Shown here in pieces: positions 25,893 to 34,132 of a stretch of DNA of 39,169 nucleotides. Below the pieces are notes generated by a model. It was not told the origin of the DNA and ran no database searches. It worked only from the letters and a program-made list of their open reading frames with translations. Location of the stretch: assembly GCA_964612085.1 (NCBI GenBank), contig CAZTCJ010000030.1:1-39169 (forward strand), read 5' to 3'. Each line of letters begins with the position of its first letter. The stretch's first letter is position 1. This DNA comes from CAZTCJ01 sp964612085. GTDB taxonomy: Bacteria > Pseudomonadota > Alphaproteobacteria > JAJFIK01. The translations under genes and the position numbers were made by a program.

Positions 25893-26960
25893 ATGGCGGA
25901 TCCACGGTTCTTTGAAACGTCCGGACCCGTCACGCTTGCAGATCTCGCCGAGCTGACAGGGGCAGCGCTGCCCTCGGATGCGCTCCCCGGACTGACGATT
26001 ACGGAGGCGGCCCCGCTCGACATGGCGGGGCCGTCTGCCGTTTCCTATGTGGAGGGCCGCAAATTCCTGACGGCTCTCGCCACCTCCAAGGCCGCCGCCT
26101 GTTTCATGGCGCCCGATCTGGAAGCGCCCGCCGAGGCCGGTGCCATCGCGATCCTGCGCGTGGCGGAACCGCGCGTGGCCTATGCCCAGGCGCTCGATCA
26201 TTTCTACCGGCTGAAATCGGACGGGGCCCGGATCAGCCCGGCGGCCCATGTGGATGACGGTGCGTCCCTCGGCGCGGAGTGTTGCGTCCAGGCGGGGGCG
26301 GTGATCGGGCCGGGCGCGGAAATCGGCGACCGCTGCGTGATCGGCGCAGGCGCGATGATCGGGCCGGGCGTCGCCATGGGCCATGATTGCGAGATCGGCG
26401 CCAATGCGGTGGTCCAGGTCGCCCTGATCGGCAACCGGGTGCGCATCCATCCCAATGTCACCATCGGCCAGGACGGCTTCGGCTATGTCTTCAGCGGCGG
26501 CGTCCACCACAAGATTCCGCAGGTGGGCCGGGTGATCATCCAGGACGATGTGGAAATCGGCGCGGGCACCGCCATCGACCGGGGGGCTGCGGGCGACACG
26601 GTGATCGGCGAGGGTACCAAGATTGATAACCTGGTGCAGATCGGGCACAACTGCCGCATTGGCCGGGGCTGTGTGGTGGTCTCGCAGGTGGGCCTGTCCG
26701 GCAGCACCATTCTTGAGGATTTCGTGGTGCTGGGCGGCCAGGTCGGATGTGCGGGTCATCTGACGATCGGCATGGGCGCCCAGGTCGCCGCCCAGAGTGG
26801 CGTGCCGCGCGACATCCCCGCCGGCGAAATCTATGGCGGCTATCCGGCCAAGCCCATCGGTCAATGGCGCCGCGAAGTGGCCATGATCTCCCGCATGGTG
26901 AAGGCCCGAAGCGGCGCGGCGAAGGATAAAAAAGGCACGTCCGATGAACGACAAGACTGA
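25893..26960 (+). CDS. lpxD: UDP-3-O-acylglucosamine N-acyltransferase LpxD
   Basis: This 355-aa trimeric left-handed beta-helix acyltransferase adds the second 3-hydroxyacyl chain in lipid A synthesis. An N-terminal uridine-binding domain (about residues 1-105) precedes hexapeptide repeats from residue about 115 to 300. The catalytic histidine is His252 in NLVQIGHNCRIG, and VHHKIPQVGRV carries the second conserved histidine pair. It ends in a helical tail. The ATG at 25893 follows a weak GGTGAGATGAG site. Its 3' end overlaps fabZ by 17 bp. Confidence 0.96.
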   Translation: MADPRFFETSGPVTLADLAELTGAALPSDALPGLTITEAAPLDMAGPSAVSYVEGRKFLTALATSKAAACFMAPDLEAPAEAGAIAILRVAEPRVAYAQALDHFYRLKSDGARISPAAHVDDGASLGAECCVQAGAVIGPGAEIGDRCVIGAGAMIGPGVAMGHDCEIGANAVVQVALIGNRVRIHPNVTIGQDGFGYVFSGGVHHKIPQVGRVIIQDDVEIGAGTAIDRGAAGDTVIGEGTKIDNLVQIGHNCRIGRGCVVVSQVGLSGSTILEDFVVLGGQVGCAGHLTIGMGAQVAAQSGVPRDIPAGEIYGGYPAKPIGQWRREVAMISRMVKARSGAAKDKKGTSDERQD

Positions 26961-27420
26961 ACCGACCGGCGAAGGCGCGATCCTCGACATTTCCGATGTC
27001 ATGAGACTGCTGCCGCACCGGTATCCCATGCTGATGATCGACAAGATCGAGGGGGTGATTCCCCATGAGAGCGCCATCGGCGTGAAGAATGTGACCGTGA
27101 ACGAACCGTTTTTCATGGGGCATTTTCCCGGCCATCCGGTGATGCCGGGTGTGCTGATGGTCGAGGCCATGGCCCAGACCTCCGCCGCGCTGGTGGCCCA
27201 TTCCCTGGCGGACGGTCTTGAGAACAAGGTGGTTTATTTCATGACCATCGACCGGGCGCGGTTCCGCCAGCCGGTGGTGCCGGGCGATACCCTGAAGATC
27301 CCGGTCCAGAAGGTTCACACCCGCGGGCCCGTCTGGAAATTTCACGGCGAGGCGCGGGTCGGCGACAAGGTGGCCGCTGAGGCCGACTACAGCGCGATGA
27401 TCGTCGACGCGTCGAAATGA
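26944..27420 (+). CDS. fabZ: 3-hydroxyacyl-[acyl-carrier-protein] dehydratase FabZ
   Basis: This 158-aa hot-dog-fold enzyme dehydrates beta-hydroxyacyl-ACP in fatty-acid elongation and competes with LpxA/LpxD for hydroxyacyl-ACP. The catalytic pair is His60 (FMGHFPGHPVMPG) and Glu74 (LMVEAMAQ). The substrate-tunnel motif LLPHRYPMLMID is near residue 22. The start overlaps the lpxD 3' end. It is genetically linked with the lipid A genes as in E. coli. Confidence 0.97.
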   Translation: MNDKTEPTGEGAILDISDVMRLLPHRYPMLMIDKIEGVIPHESAIGVKNVTVNEPFFMGHFPGHPVMPGVLMVEAMAQTSAALVAHSLADGLENKVVYFMTIDRARFRQPVVPGDTLKIPVQKVHTRGPVWKFHGEARVGDKVAAEADYSAMIVDASK

Positions 27421-27463
27421 TACCGGCGGCCTTTGCCTTTGGCCGTCCGCAGGAAACCAGCTT

Positions 27464-28264
27464 ATGACCATGATCCATCCCACCGCCGTCGTGGAAGACG
27501 GCGCCGACTTAGGCGGCGATGTGAAGATCGGCCCTTACTGCACGGTCGGTCCCCATGTGCGCCTGGGCGATGGCGTGCATCTCATCAGCCATGTGGCGGT
27601 CGAGGGCCACACCACCATCGGCGAGGGCTCGGTCGTCTACCCCTTCGCTTCGCTGGGCACGCCGCCCCAGCATCAAAGATATGCGGGCGAACCGACGAAA
27701 CTGATCCTGGGCCGGAACAATGTGGTGCGTGAGACCGTGACCATGAATACCGGCACCGTCATGGGGCATGGGCAAACCGTGGTGGGCGACGACGGCATGT
27801 TCATGGCGGGCAGCCATGTGGCCCATGACTGCATCGTGGGCAACAATGTCATCTTCGCCAACAACGCCACTATCGGCGGCCATGTGACGGTCTCGGACGG
27901 TGTCTTCTTGGGGGGGCTGTGTGCGGTGCATCAGAACGCGCGGGTCGGCCGGTATGCTTTCGTCGGCGGCATGGCGGGGCTCGAAGGGGATTTGATCCCC
28001 TACGGATCGGTGATGGGCAACCGCGCCCATCTGGCGGGCCTCAACATTGTCGGCATGAAGCGGCGGAACATGCCGCGCGAGCAGATCCACGCCCTGCGCA
28101 ATGCCTTCCGCACATTGTTTCTGGACGAGACCGGCACGCTCAAGGATCGTCTGGCGCAGGTCTCCCGGACCTTTGCCGATCAGCCGGAAGTCATGGAAAT
28201 TGTCCGCTTTCTGGAAGGCGAATCGCGCCGCCCCTTGTGTCTGCCACAATCCGGCCGGTCCTAA
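27464..28264 (+). CDS. lpxA: acyl-ACP--UDP-N-acetylglucosamine O-acyltransferase LpxA
   Basis: This 266-aa trimeric hexapeptide-repeat enzyme catalyses the first step of lipid A synthesis. It has the short start MTMIHPTAVVEDGADLG, then repeats throughout. The catalytic His121 lies in GSHVAHDCIVGNNV, and the C-terminal helical domain begins at NMPREQIHALRNAFRTLF. Length and motifs are canonical. It is preceded by 43 bp with no strong ribosome-binding site (AGGAAACC) and followed by lpxI. Confidence 0.97.
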   Translation: MTMIHPTAVVEDGADLGGDVKIGPYCTVGPHVRLGDGVHLISHVAVEGHTTIGEGSVVYPFASLGTPPQHQRYAGEPTKLILGRNNVVRETVTMNTGTVMGHGQTVVGDDGMFMAGSHVAHDCIVGNNVIFANNATIGGHVTVSDGVFLGGLCAVHQNARVGRYAFVGGMAGLEGDLIPYGSVMGNRAHLAGLNIVGMKRRNMPREQIHALRNAFRTLFLDETGTLKDRLAQVSRTFADQPEVMEIVRFLEGESRRPLCLPQSGRS

Positions 28265-28303
28265 GGGCCACAGTCAATCGAATGATTTGAGGAGGGTTGA
28301 ACC

Positions 28304-29155
28304 CTGTCCGAGGCCAAACTCGGGATCATCGCTGGCGGCGGCAATCTGCCGATTCGGGTCGCCGAGGCCTGTGAAAGCCAGAAACGCCCGTTCCACGTGC
28401 TCGCTTTTCAGGGGATGGCGGACGATGCGGTGAGCCGTTTTCCCCACACCTGGACGGCGCTCGGCACGGTGGGGCATACCCTGTCGATCCTGCGGGAAAC
28501 GGCGTGCCAGGCCGTGGTTTTCGCCGGAACCGTCAAGCGCCCTGATTTCTCTCAATTAAAGCTCGATATGGCGGGGATGAAGCTGTTGCCCCGTGTGGTC
28601 AATGCGGCGCGCGGCGGGGACGATCAGCTTCTGCGGGTGCTGGTTGCTTATTTCGAAGAACAGGGATATGCGGTCATCGGGGCGGACGATGTGATGGAGG
28701 CCCTTCTGGCCAAGGGTGGTGTGATGGGTGCCTGCGAACCGACGCCGGATCACGACCGGGATATCGCCAGGGCGCGCGCCGTCGTGACGGCCTTGGGCGA
28801 ACACGATATCGGGCAGGGCGCGGTCGTGGCGAACGGCGTGGTACTGGCGGTCGAGGCCGTGGAGGGCACCGATGAGATGCTGACCCGCTGTGCCGGTCTG
28901 CCGGGCCATTTGCGCGGGTCTGACAGCGCCCGTGCGGGCGTGCTCGTCAAGATGCCCAAGCCCGGTCAGGAACGCCGGATCGATCTGCCGGTCATCGGTG
29001 TGCGGACGGTCGAGGGTGCGGCCAAAGCGGGGCTCGCAGGTATCGCGGTTGAAGCGGGCGGCGCCCTGGTGATCGACCGGCAGGCCGTGGTGGCCGCTGC
29101 CGACAAGCACGGCCTGTTCGTTCTGGGCTTCTCCCCTGAGGAGCGCGCGCCATGA
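28304..29155 (+). CDS. lpxI: UDP-2,3-diacylglucosamine diphosphatase LpxI, probable CTG start
   Basis: LpxI (DUF1009) replaces LpxH in alphaproteobacteria and forms lipid X from UDP-2,3-diacylglucosamine. The conserved N-terminal motif KLGIIAGGGNLPIRVAEAC is encoded directly after CTG 28304. That CTG follows a perfect GGAGG (28291-28295) by 8 bp. A TGA lies in frame at 28298, and no ATG, GTG or TTG precedes GTG 28397, which would cut off the glycine-rich motif. From CTG the protein is 283 aa, the usual LpxI length. A single-base sequencing error in the CCC at 28302-28304 is the alternative. The stop overlaps the lpxB start (ATGA). Confidence 0.88.
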   Translation: MSEAKLGIIAGGGNLPIRVAEACESQKRPFHVLAFQGMADDAVSRFPHTWTALGTVGHTLSILRETACQAVVFAGTVKRPDFSQLKLDMAGMKLLPRVVNAARGGDDQLLRVLVAYFEEQGYAVIGADDVMEALLAKGGVMGACEPTPDHDRDIARARAVVTALGEHDIGQGAVVANGVVLAVEAVEGTDEMLTRCAGLPGHLRGSDSARAGVLVKMPKPGQERRIDLPVIGVRTVEGAAKAGLAGIAVEAGGALVIDRQAVVAAADKHGLFVLGFSPEERAP

Positions 29156-30417
29156 GCATACAGGCCGTTGATCCCGAAGAGGCGGCGCCCATGCGCTCCA
29201 GCCGGTCCCGTCAGGTCGAGACATTGCCCCATGTGATGGTGATCGCGGGCGAGCCGTCCGGCGATGCGCTGGGCGCGCAATTGATCGCGGCGCTCAAGGA
29301 TCTGACGAAAGGCCGGATCCGGATTTCCGGCGTCGGCGGCGAAGGCATGGAAAGCGAAGGGCTGAAAAGCCTGTTTTCCATCGCGGATACCTCCGTCATG
29401 GGCCTGCGCGAAGTGATCCCGGCGATCCCCACCATTTTGAAGCGCGTGCGTCAGACGGCGGATTTCGCCATGCGCAAGCGCCCGGACGTCATTGTGCTGA
29501 TCGACAGCCCGGATTTCACCCACCGCATCGCGCGCCGTCTGGCTAAGAAAGCGCCCGAGCTCAAAGTGGTGAAATATGTGGCGCCCCAGGTCTGGGCCTC
29601 GCGGCCGAAACGGGCGGCGGCCTTGGCCGAGATGGTCGATTGCGTCATGACGCTACTGCCGTTCGAGCCGCCGCTCTTTGAACGGGAAGGGCTGCAGGCC
29701 TGCTTTGTCGGCCATCCGGTGGTCGAACGGGTCGCCCAGATGCATGGCGGCAAGGAATTCCGCGAGCGCTATCGCATCTCGCGCAAGGCGCCCTTGCTGG
29801 CATTGCTGCCCGGCAGCCGGGTCAACGAAGTGAAATTCCTGATGGAAGATTTCCGCAACACCACGGCGATGCTGTGCGAGCGGGTCTCGGGCCTGGAGAC
29901 GGTGATCCCCGTGGTGCCCCATGTGCAGCCCCAGGTGGAGGCGGCGACCCGCAACTGGCCGGTGCCTTATCACTTAGTGGGTCAGCGGGAGAAATTCGCC
30001 GCCTTCGATGCGGCCAATGCGGCGCTGGCGGCTTCCGGAACGGTCTCGACCGAACTGGCGCTCGCCGGCGTGCCCATGGTCATCGCCTACCGGATCGGCT
30101 GGCTGTCGGCGGAACTGATGAAAGGCATGGTGCATACGCCGTTCATTACGCTGATCAATCTGGTGCGCCGGGAAGGGGTGATCCCTGAATATATTCAGGA
30201 GGCGGTCGATTCCAGAGTGCTGGCGGACGAGCTGGAAATCCTGCTCACCGATCCCAAGGCTTCGCAATGGCAACAGGACCAGCAGCGCCTGGCGCTTGAA
30301 GAGATGGGGCTGGGCAAGGACAGTCCGAGCCTGCGGGCCGGACGTGCCGTTTTGGATATGCTGGAGAGCGCGCCGTCCGAGACGAAACGATCGCGCGGGC
30401 GCAAGTCCTTCTTCTAG
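29152..30417 (+). CDS. lpxB: lipid-A-disaccharide synthase LpxB
   Basis: This 421-aa GT19 glycosyltransferase joins lipid X and UDP-diacylglucosamine. It has the N-terminal VMVIAGEPSGDALGAQLI, the central QVWASRPKRAAALAEMVD, the ALLPGSRVNEV motif at the start of the second Rossmann domain, and the UDP-binding ASGTVSTELALAGVPMVIAY. It carries about 25 extra N-terminal residues before LPHVMVIAGEPSG compared with the enterobacterial protein. It is translationally coupled to lpxI and is the last gene of the lipid A block; the accessory polysaccharide locus begins after it. Confidence 0.97.
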   Translation: MSIQAVDPEEAAPMRSSRSRQVETLPHVMVIAGEPSGDALGAQLIAALKDLTKGRIRISGVGGEGMESEGLKSLFSIADTSVMGLREVIPAIPTILKRVRQTADFAMRKRPDVIVLIDSPDFTHRIARRLAKKAPELKVVKYVAPQVWASRPKRAAALAEMVDCVMTLLPFEPPLFEREGLQACFVGHPVVERVAQMHGGKEFRERYRISRKAPLLALLPGSRVNEVKFLMEDFRNTTAMLCERVSGLETVIPVVPHVQPQVEAATRNWPVPYHLVGQREKFAAFDAANAALAASGTVSTELALAGVPMVIAYRIGWLSAELMKGMVHTPFITLINLVRREGVIPEYIQEAVDSRVLADELEILLTDPKASQWQQDQQRLALEEMGLGKDSPSLRAGRAVLDMLESAPSETKRSRGRKSFF

Positions 30418-30454
30418 GATCCTGCTCCAGGCATTCGTTTCGTCGGACGTCGGA

Positions 30455-30483
30455 TTGTTCGCGCATCACACGCCCTTTATAAA
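30455..30483 (+). promoter_or_regulatory. candidate sigma70 promoter after lpxB
   Basis: TTGTTC (30455-30460) and TATAAA (30478-30483) are separated by 17 bp in a locally AT-rich spot. It would start transcription near 30490, reading into the small ORF at 30578 and the glycosyltransferase gene. It marks the switch from the lipid A operon to the accessory locus. Confidence 0.55.
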
Positions 30484-30577
30484 AAATACACAAATCAAAG
30501 ATTGCTGCGGCTGCGAATAGCCCTTATTCCACTGTGCGTCGCTCTGTCTGAGTCTCTGTCGAATTTCGGTGTGGGAA

Positions 30578-30748
30578 ATGGTGCGTCTGCTTTTGACTGC
30601 AGTCATCACGGCAGGTCTGGCGGTTGGTCTGATCTATGCCTTGACCGCCGTGTCGCCTGCGACGGGATGGCTTTTGGTTGCGCTTGCCGTGACGCTGACA
30701 GCCTTGTGCGGCCGAACGAAAAACAAGGCACCCAACGCGACGTCGTGA
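30578..30748 (+). CDS. hypothetical 56-aa two-helix membrane protein
   Basis: ATG 30578 opens a 56-codon frame whose product is strongly hydrophobic: helix one about residues 3-23, a short SPATG turn, helix two about residues 31-44, then a basic tail (GRTKNKAPNATS). It follows a candidate promoter by about 90 bp and precedes the glycosyltransferase gene by 62 bp. The ribosome-binding site is poor (GGGA almost touching the ATG). I do not recognise a family; the hydrophobic pattern, not codon statistics, is the main support. Confidence 0.4.
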   Translation: MVRLLLTAVITAGLAVGLIYALTAVSPATGWLLVALAVTLTALCGRTKNKAPNATS

Positions 30749-30810
30749 TCGCGGGTGCCGATCCGCTCTACTCTCTCCTCCAAGGGCCAAGATCTGTAAA
30801 ATGGTCTATT

Positions 30811-31728
30811 ATGCCAAGGGATTGCGGTGTGGGACCGCAATCCGTTCTGGTGAAAGCGGAACAGGTCGTGGCCCCCTTTTCGGTCGTCATTCCGGCGTAT
30901 AATGAAGAAACCGTCATCGAGCGGCTGCTGAGTGGGCTGCTTCACGGTGTGCCCGAAACCGCATGGCCGGAAATCATCGTTGTCTGCAATGGCTGCACCG
31001 ATGCCACAGCCGATCGTGCGCGCGGCATTTCTCCGCAGATTCGGGTTCTGGAGCTGGAGGAGGGCAACAAGCCCAATGCGCTCAATGTGGGCAACCGGGC
31101 CGCGACGGCCCTGCCGCGTTTTTTCATCGACGCCGATGTGACCGTTTCCCACGCCACGCTCGCGTCCCTGGCCGAGATTCTGAACCAGGGCCGTATCCAG
31201 GCCGTAGCACCCCGCCTTGTGGCCGATTACAGCCATTGCCCATTCCTGGTGAGACGGTATTTCGAAACCTGGCGCCGATTGCCCTATGTGCAGACCGATT
31301 GCATTGGCGCCGGGGTATTCGGTCTGAGCGAGGCCGGCCTTGAGAAGGTCGGGGCGTTTCCGGATATCATCGCCGATGACGCTTATGTGCGCACGCGCTT
31401 CAAAGCAGACGAAAAACAGGTCATGGCCGAAACCGGGACCGGCGAGCCCTTGACCTTCACGGTCTATCCGCCCGGCACTCTGTGGGATCTGATCCGGATC
31501 GAAGCACGGCGCCATGCGGGCAACTGCCAGATCAAACCCTATCTGCCGCCCCATGCCGAGCAATTCTCCCATAGTGCGGGCGCCATCGGCAGGCTGGCCT
31601 TCCAGGGCGGGAACCCGTTCGACCTTTTGATCTATGGTCTTACGAAGTGTGCCATCCGCGCCAAGTATCTTGCAGATCGAAGTCAAAACCGGCATGGTCT
31701 GTGGCACCGGGATTTGTCGTCGAGATAG
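30811..31728 (+). CDS. family 2 (GT-A) glycosyltransferase
   Basis: This is a GT2 glycosyltransferase of about 305 aa. It has the nucleotide-sugar fold start FSVVIPAYNEETVIERLL, the IIVVCNGCTDAT strand and the metal-binding FFIDADVTV (DxD-type). The later IADDAYVRTRFK segment is the acceptor/catalytic region. No membrane helices are evident, so it is probably a cytoplasmic or membrane-associated sugar transferase for surface polysaccharide. ATG 30811 is the last start before the fold; the frame is open upstream to 30502 but that part has no conserved sequence. The ribosome-binding site is weak. The donor sugar is unknown. Confidence 0.82.
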   Translation: MPRDCGVGPQSVLVKAEQVVAPFSVVIPAYNEETVIERLLSGLLHGVPETAWPEIIVVCNGCTDATADRARGISPQIRVLELEEGNKPNALNVGNRAATALPRFFIDADVTVSHATLASLAEILNQGRIQAVAPRLVADYSHCPFLVRRYFETWRRLPYVQTDCIGAGVFGLSEAGLEKVGAFPDIIADDAYVRTRFKADEKQVMAETGTGEPLTFTVYPPGTLWDLIRIEARRHAGNCQIKPYLPPHAEQFSHSAGAIGRLAFQGGNPFDLLIYGLTKCAIRAKYLADRSQNRHGLWHRDLSSR

Positions 31729-32125
31729 CCGGTCGGCTTCTCATAAGATGTAGCGAGGCGCGGGACACGGTTTTGCATCTCTGCGCGCGTTACTGTTATT
31801 TTCCATACGTGTGCTATCTGTGTAATATCACGTCTCAAGGTTTTGCGAGGTCTGCTTTTATTTCGCTGAACTCAAGAACCTTTTGGGTAGAGACGATGGT
31901 AAACCATAGGTTCATGATGCGAATTTGATCGGATTTATTGTCTTTCCATTTAAAAATCGATCAGCATTAATTCGTATTGTGTGGCGTGGATGCGTATTTC
32001 CTTTGGGGTTTTTAGAAACGTTTTGGTTCAGTATCGTCCGATGGAGCATGGTCCGGTCCAAGGTTCGGAAAGGCTGTTGCAGCAGCGCCTCCATATCCGT
32101 GACGCCGTATGTGAATGATCCGTAA
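31729..32125. other. AT-rich gene-free region before the exosortase gene
   Basis: No supported gene lies in these 397 bases. Composition falls to about 42% GC over 31741-32040 (lowest, 17 of 60, at 31921-31980), against over 60% for most of the window. A possible promoter is TTGATC (31925-31930) with TTTAAA 18 bp downstream. A 66-codon frame from TTG 31925 ends directly before the exosortase ATG, but it lacks a ribosome-binding site and protein-like features. Confidence 0.5.
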
Positions 32126-33046
32126 ATGACTCAGTTGGTATCGAAGCAGACAGCAATAGACGTCATGGCGGCCCTGAGGCGGTATCCCTGGCCGGATTAC
32201 TGGCCCATCGTCGTCGCCTATCTGATCCTGTTTCTGCCGACCTATTTCAGCCTGGCCATGGGCCCTTGGGACACCCCACAGGAAGGCCATGGGCCTTTTA
32301 TCGTCATGGCGGCGCTGTGGCTGGCCTATAACTATTACTCAGCCGATCACTCCGATTTGAAGCGTTCGCCGGCGCTGATTTCAGGCTCCGCGGTCCTGAT
32401 CGTCGGCCTTCTGATGTATATCCTCGGCAGCTCGCAGGACATGCTTGCCGTGGAAACGGTTGCTCAGATACCGATTATCGCGAGCTGCATTTTGCTGTTG
32501 CATGGCTGGGCTCTGTTGCGGCGCTGCTGGTTCGTCCTGTTTTTCATGATTTTTATCGTGCCGATGCCCGGATGGCTGATGGACGACATCACATCGCCCT
32601 TGAAGATGCTGCTGTCCCAGTTGGTGACCGACTGGCTTTACGATCTGGGCTATCCGATTTCGCAGAACGGCGTGGTCATCTTCATTGCGCAGTATCAGTT
32701 GCTGGTCAAAGACGCCTGCGTCGGCTTGAATTCACTGTTCAGTTTGTCCGCAGTCGGATTTTTCTACATCTATCTGGCCAAGCACGACAATATCTTTCAC
32801 AGCATACTGCTTGGCCTGTTCATCCTGCCGGTGGCGTTCTTCGCGAATGTGGTGCGCATCCTGTTCCTGGTTCTTGTCACGTATTATTTCGGCGACGAGG
32901 TAGGGCAGGGGTTCGTCCATGATTTCTCCGGCCTCGTTCTTTTCACGGCCTCGCTTTTCGGCGTCTTCTTTGTCGACAGTTTGATTTCGGCCGTTCGCAA
33001 ACTGCCGGCAACCTTGCAAAACCTGCAGCGGGGAGCGGTGTCTTGA
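32126..33046 (+). CDS. exosortase, probably of the XrtV type
   Basis: This 306-aa polytopic membrane protein has about eight helices and the exosortase/archaeosortase catalytic triad: Cys198 in KDACVGLNSL, Arg244 in NVVRIL and His265 in FVHDFSG. Exosortases cleave C-terminal sorting tails of exported proteins in EPS-producing Gram-negative bacteria. Here the EpsI domain is a separate downstream gene rather than fused as in XrtA. I assign the XrtV type from memory, mainly because of the 76-aa neighbour; this needs model scoring. The ATG at 32126 has a weak ribosome-binding site. The stop overlaps epsI. Confidence 0.85.
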   Translation: MTQLVSKQTAIDVMAALRRYPWPDYWPIVVAYLILFLPTYFSLAMGPWDTPQEGHGPFIVMAALWLAYNYYSADHSDLKRSPALISGSAVLIVGLLMYILGSSQDMLAVETVAQIPIIASCILLLHGWALLRRCWFVLFFMIFIVPMPGWLMDDITSPLKMLLSQLVTDWLYDLGYPISQNGVVIFIAQYQLLVKDACVGLNSLFSLSAVGFFYIYLAKHDNIFHSILLGLFILPVAFFANVVRILFLVLVTYYFGDEVGQGFVHDFSGLVLFTASLFGVFFVDSLISAVRKLPATLQNLQRGAVS

Positions 33047-33735
33047 CTCGGATCTGGTGTATTTCCGGCGCCATGGTGATGGCGCTCGTCCTCTCGATCG
33101 CCCTGACGCCCCGGACGGTTTCGTCCGCGGCCCAGTCTCTCGATCTGGAGGCCATGATTCCGGAAGCCTTCGGCGAGTGGCAGGTCGATCAAGACATCAT
33201 CCCGGTGCTTCCGAGCGACGATGAGGAAGAAGATTCGCTGGCCAACAGGATTTACGATCAGACCCTGGCGCGGGCCTACCGGAACGGCAATGGCGATGTC
33301 GTCATGCTCGTGATCGCTTACGGCGCCAGCCAGAGCGACGCCCTGCAGCTCCATCGCCCGGAACTCTGCTATGCCTCGCTCGGTTTCAAGGTCTCCAAGC
33401 CGTCCTATACGCAAGTCGATCTGGGTCCGCAGGGTGCTCAATTGCCCGTGGTGCAGTTGGGAACGAAGCGTAACTGGCGTCAGGAGCCGGTGACCTATTG
33501 GACGCGTGTGGCTGGAAGCGTGCCGCAGACCACGCTTTCCCGGCAATGGGCGAAGATCCAATATGGCCTGCAAGGGAAAGTGCCGGACGGCGTTTTGGTG
33601 CGCGTCTCCACTATTACGAACAAGCCTGGAGAGGCTTTTTCCCTGCACAAACGGTTTGTCCGCGAAATGCTTGGCGCGATCGACCAGAGCGGAAAGACAT
33701 TTTTGATCGGCGATAAATCTGTCGGGACCGTGTAA
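33043..33735 (+). CDS. epsI: exosortase-associated EpsI family protein (DUF3485)
   Basis: This 230-aa protein has an N-terminal signal-anchor helix (about residues 5-22) and a periplasmic EpsI domain. The family motif is LQLHRPELCYASLGF, with His104, Pro106, Cys109 and Tyr110. EpsI proteins accompany exosortases and are linked to exopolysaccharide production; the biochemical role is not settled. The start is TTG 33043 because a GGGAG site lies 7 bp upstream and it overlaps the exosortase stop (TTGA); ATG 33073 would shorten the anchor. It is convergent with the 76-aa gene. Confidence 0.88.
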   Translation: MTRIWCISGAMVMALVLSIALTPRTVSSAAQSLDLEAMIPEAFGEWQVDQDIIPVLPSDDEEEDSLANRIYDQTLARAYRNGNGDVVMLVIAYGASQSDALQLHRPELCYASLGFKVSKPSYTQVDLGPQGAQLPVVQLGTKRNWRQEPVTYWTRVAGSVPQTTLSRQWAKIQYGLQGKVPDGVLVRVSTITNKPGEAFSLHKRFVREMLGAIDQSGKTFLIGDKSVGTV

Positions 33736-33808
33736 TCCGGAAAAGCTGAGTACAGGGCTTTGCTTGGAAGTAGAAAACGCACCTGATGGTTGAAATCCGC
33801 GAAAACCT

Positions 33809-34039
33809 TCAGGCTTTTACTTTATAGATAAATTGATAGATGAACCCGAACGTAATCAGGATCAACCCGATTGCGGCAATGTGATATCCGCCATTACCGA
33901 AATAGTTCGCCAGAGCACAGCCGACCGCTGCGATGATGTAACGGGATAAATCCTCTTCGCCTTCTCTTTGACGATAGAAATAGAAGCCGACGATGCCGAT
34001 AAAAATCGCGACCGTCAGAAAGTCATAAATCGTGCTCAT
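33809..34039 (-). CDS. 76-aa membrane protein, probable XrtV sorting-system accessory protein
   Basis: This small protein has three hydrophobic stretches, about residues 5-22, 33-50 and 53-70, separated by a charged REGEEDLSRY segment and a NYFGNGGYH turn. The opening MSTIYDFLTVAIFIGIVGFYF and the central AVGCALANYFGN pattern resemble short proteins that I recall being annotated as accessory to XrtV exosortases. It has a GGAAAAA ribosome-binding site before ATG 34039. It is encoded convergently to epsI, 73 bp away, and on the same strand as epsD. Function is unknown; assignment rests on memory and context. Confidence 0.65.
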   Translation of the reverse strand: MSTIYDFLTVAIFIGIVGFYFYRQREGEEDLSRYIIAAVGCALANYFGNGGYHIAAIGLILITFGFIYQFIYKVKA

Positions 34040-34087
34040 GGCTTTTTCCGTCTACTTCTTCTGAATCAGGACCTATCGCTAGTCTGA

Positions 34088-34109
34088 ATGAATCCGGAAT
34101 GAATCCGGA
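34088..34109. repeat. short tandem repeat, 2 x 11 bp
   Basis: Two exact copies of ATGAATCCGGA lie head to tail in the 93-bp gap between the 76-aa gene and epsD. It could be a paired protein-binding site or simple slippage; nothing else supports a function. Confidence 0.45.
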
Positions 34110-34132
34110 TGGTGCCCTTTCCGTCCAACAGA

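Noticed and set aside
31701..31717. TGGCAC-N5-TTTGT near the end of the GT2 gene, resembling a sigma54 promoter.
   Set aside because: The -12 element lacks the required GC dinucleotide, and no activator site or regulator is near.
31925..32125. A 66-codon frame ending immediately before the exosortase ATG.
   Set aside because: It has a TTG start without a ribosome-binding site, lies in the AT-rich stretch, and has no recognisable pattern; abutting the exosortase start is probably chance.
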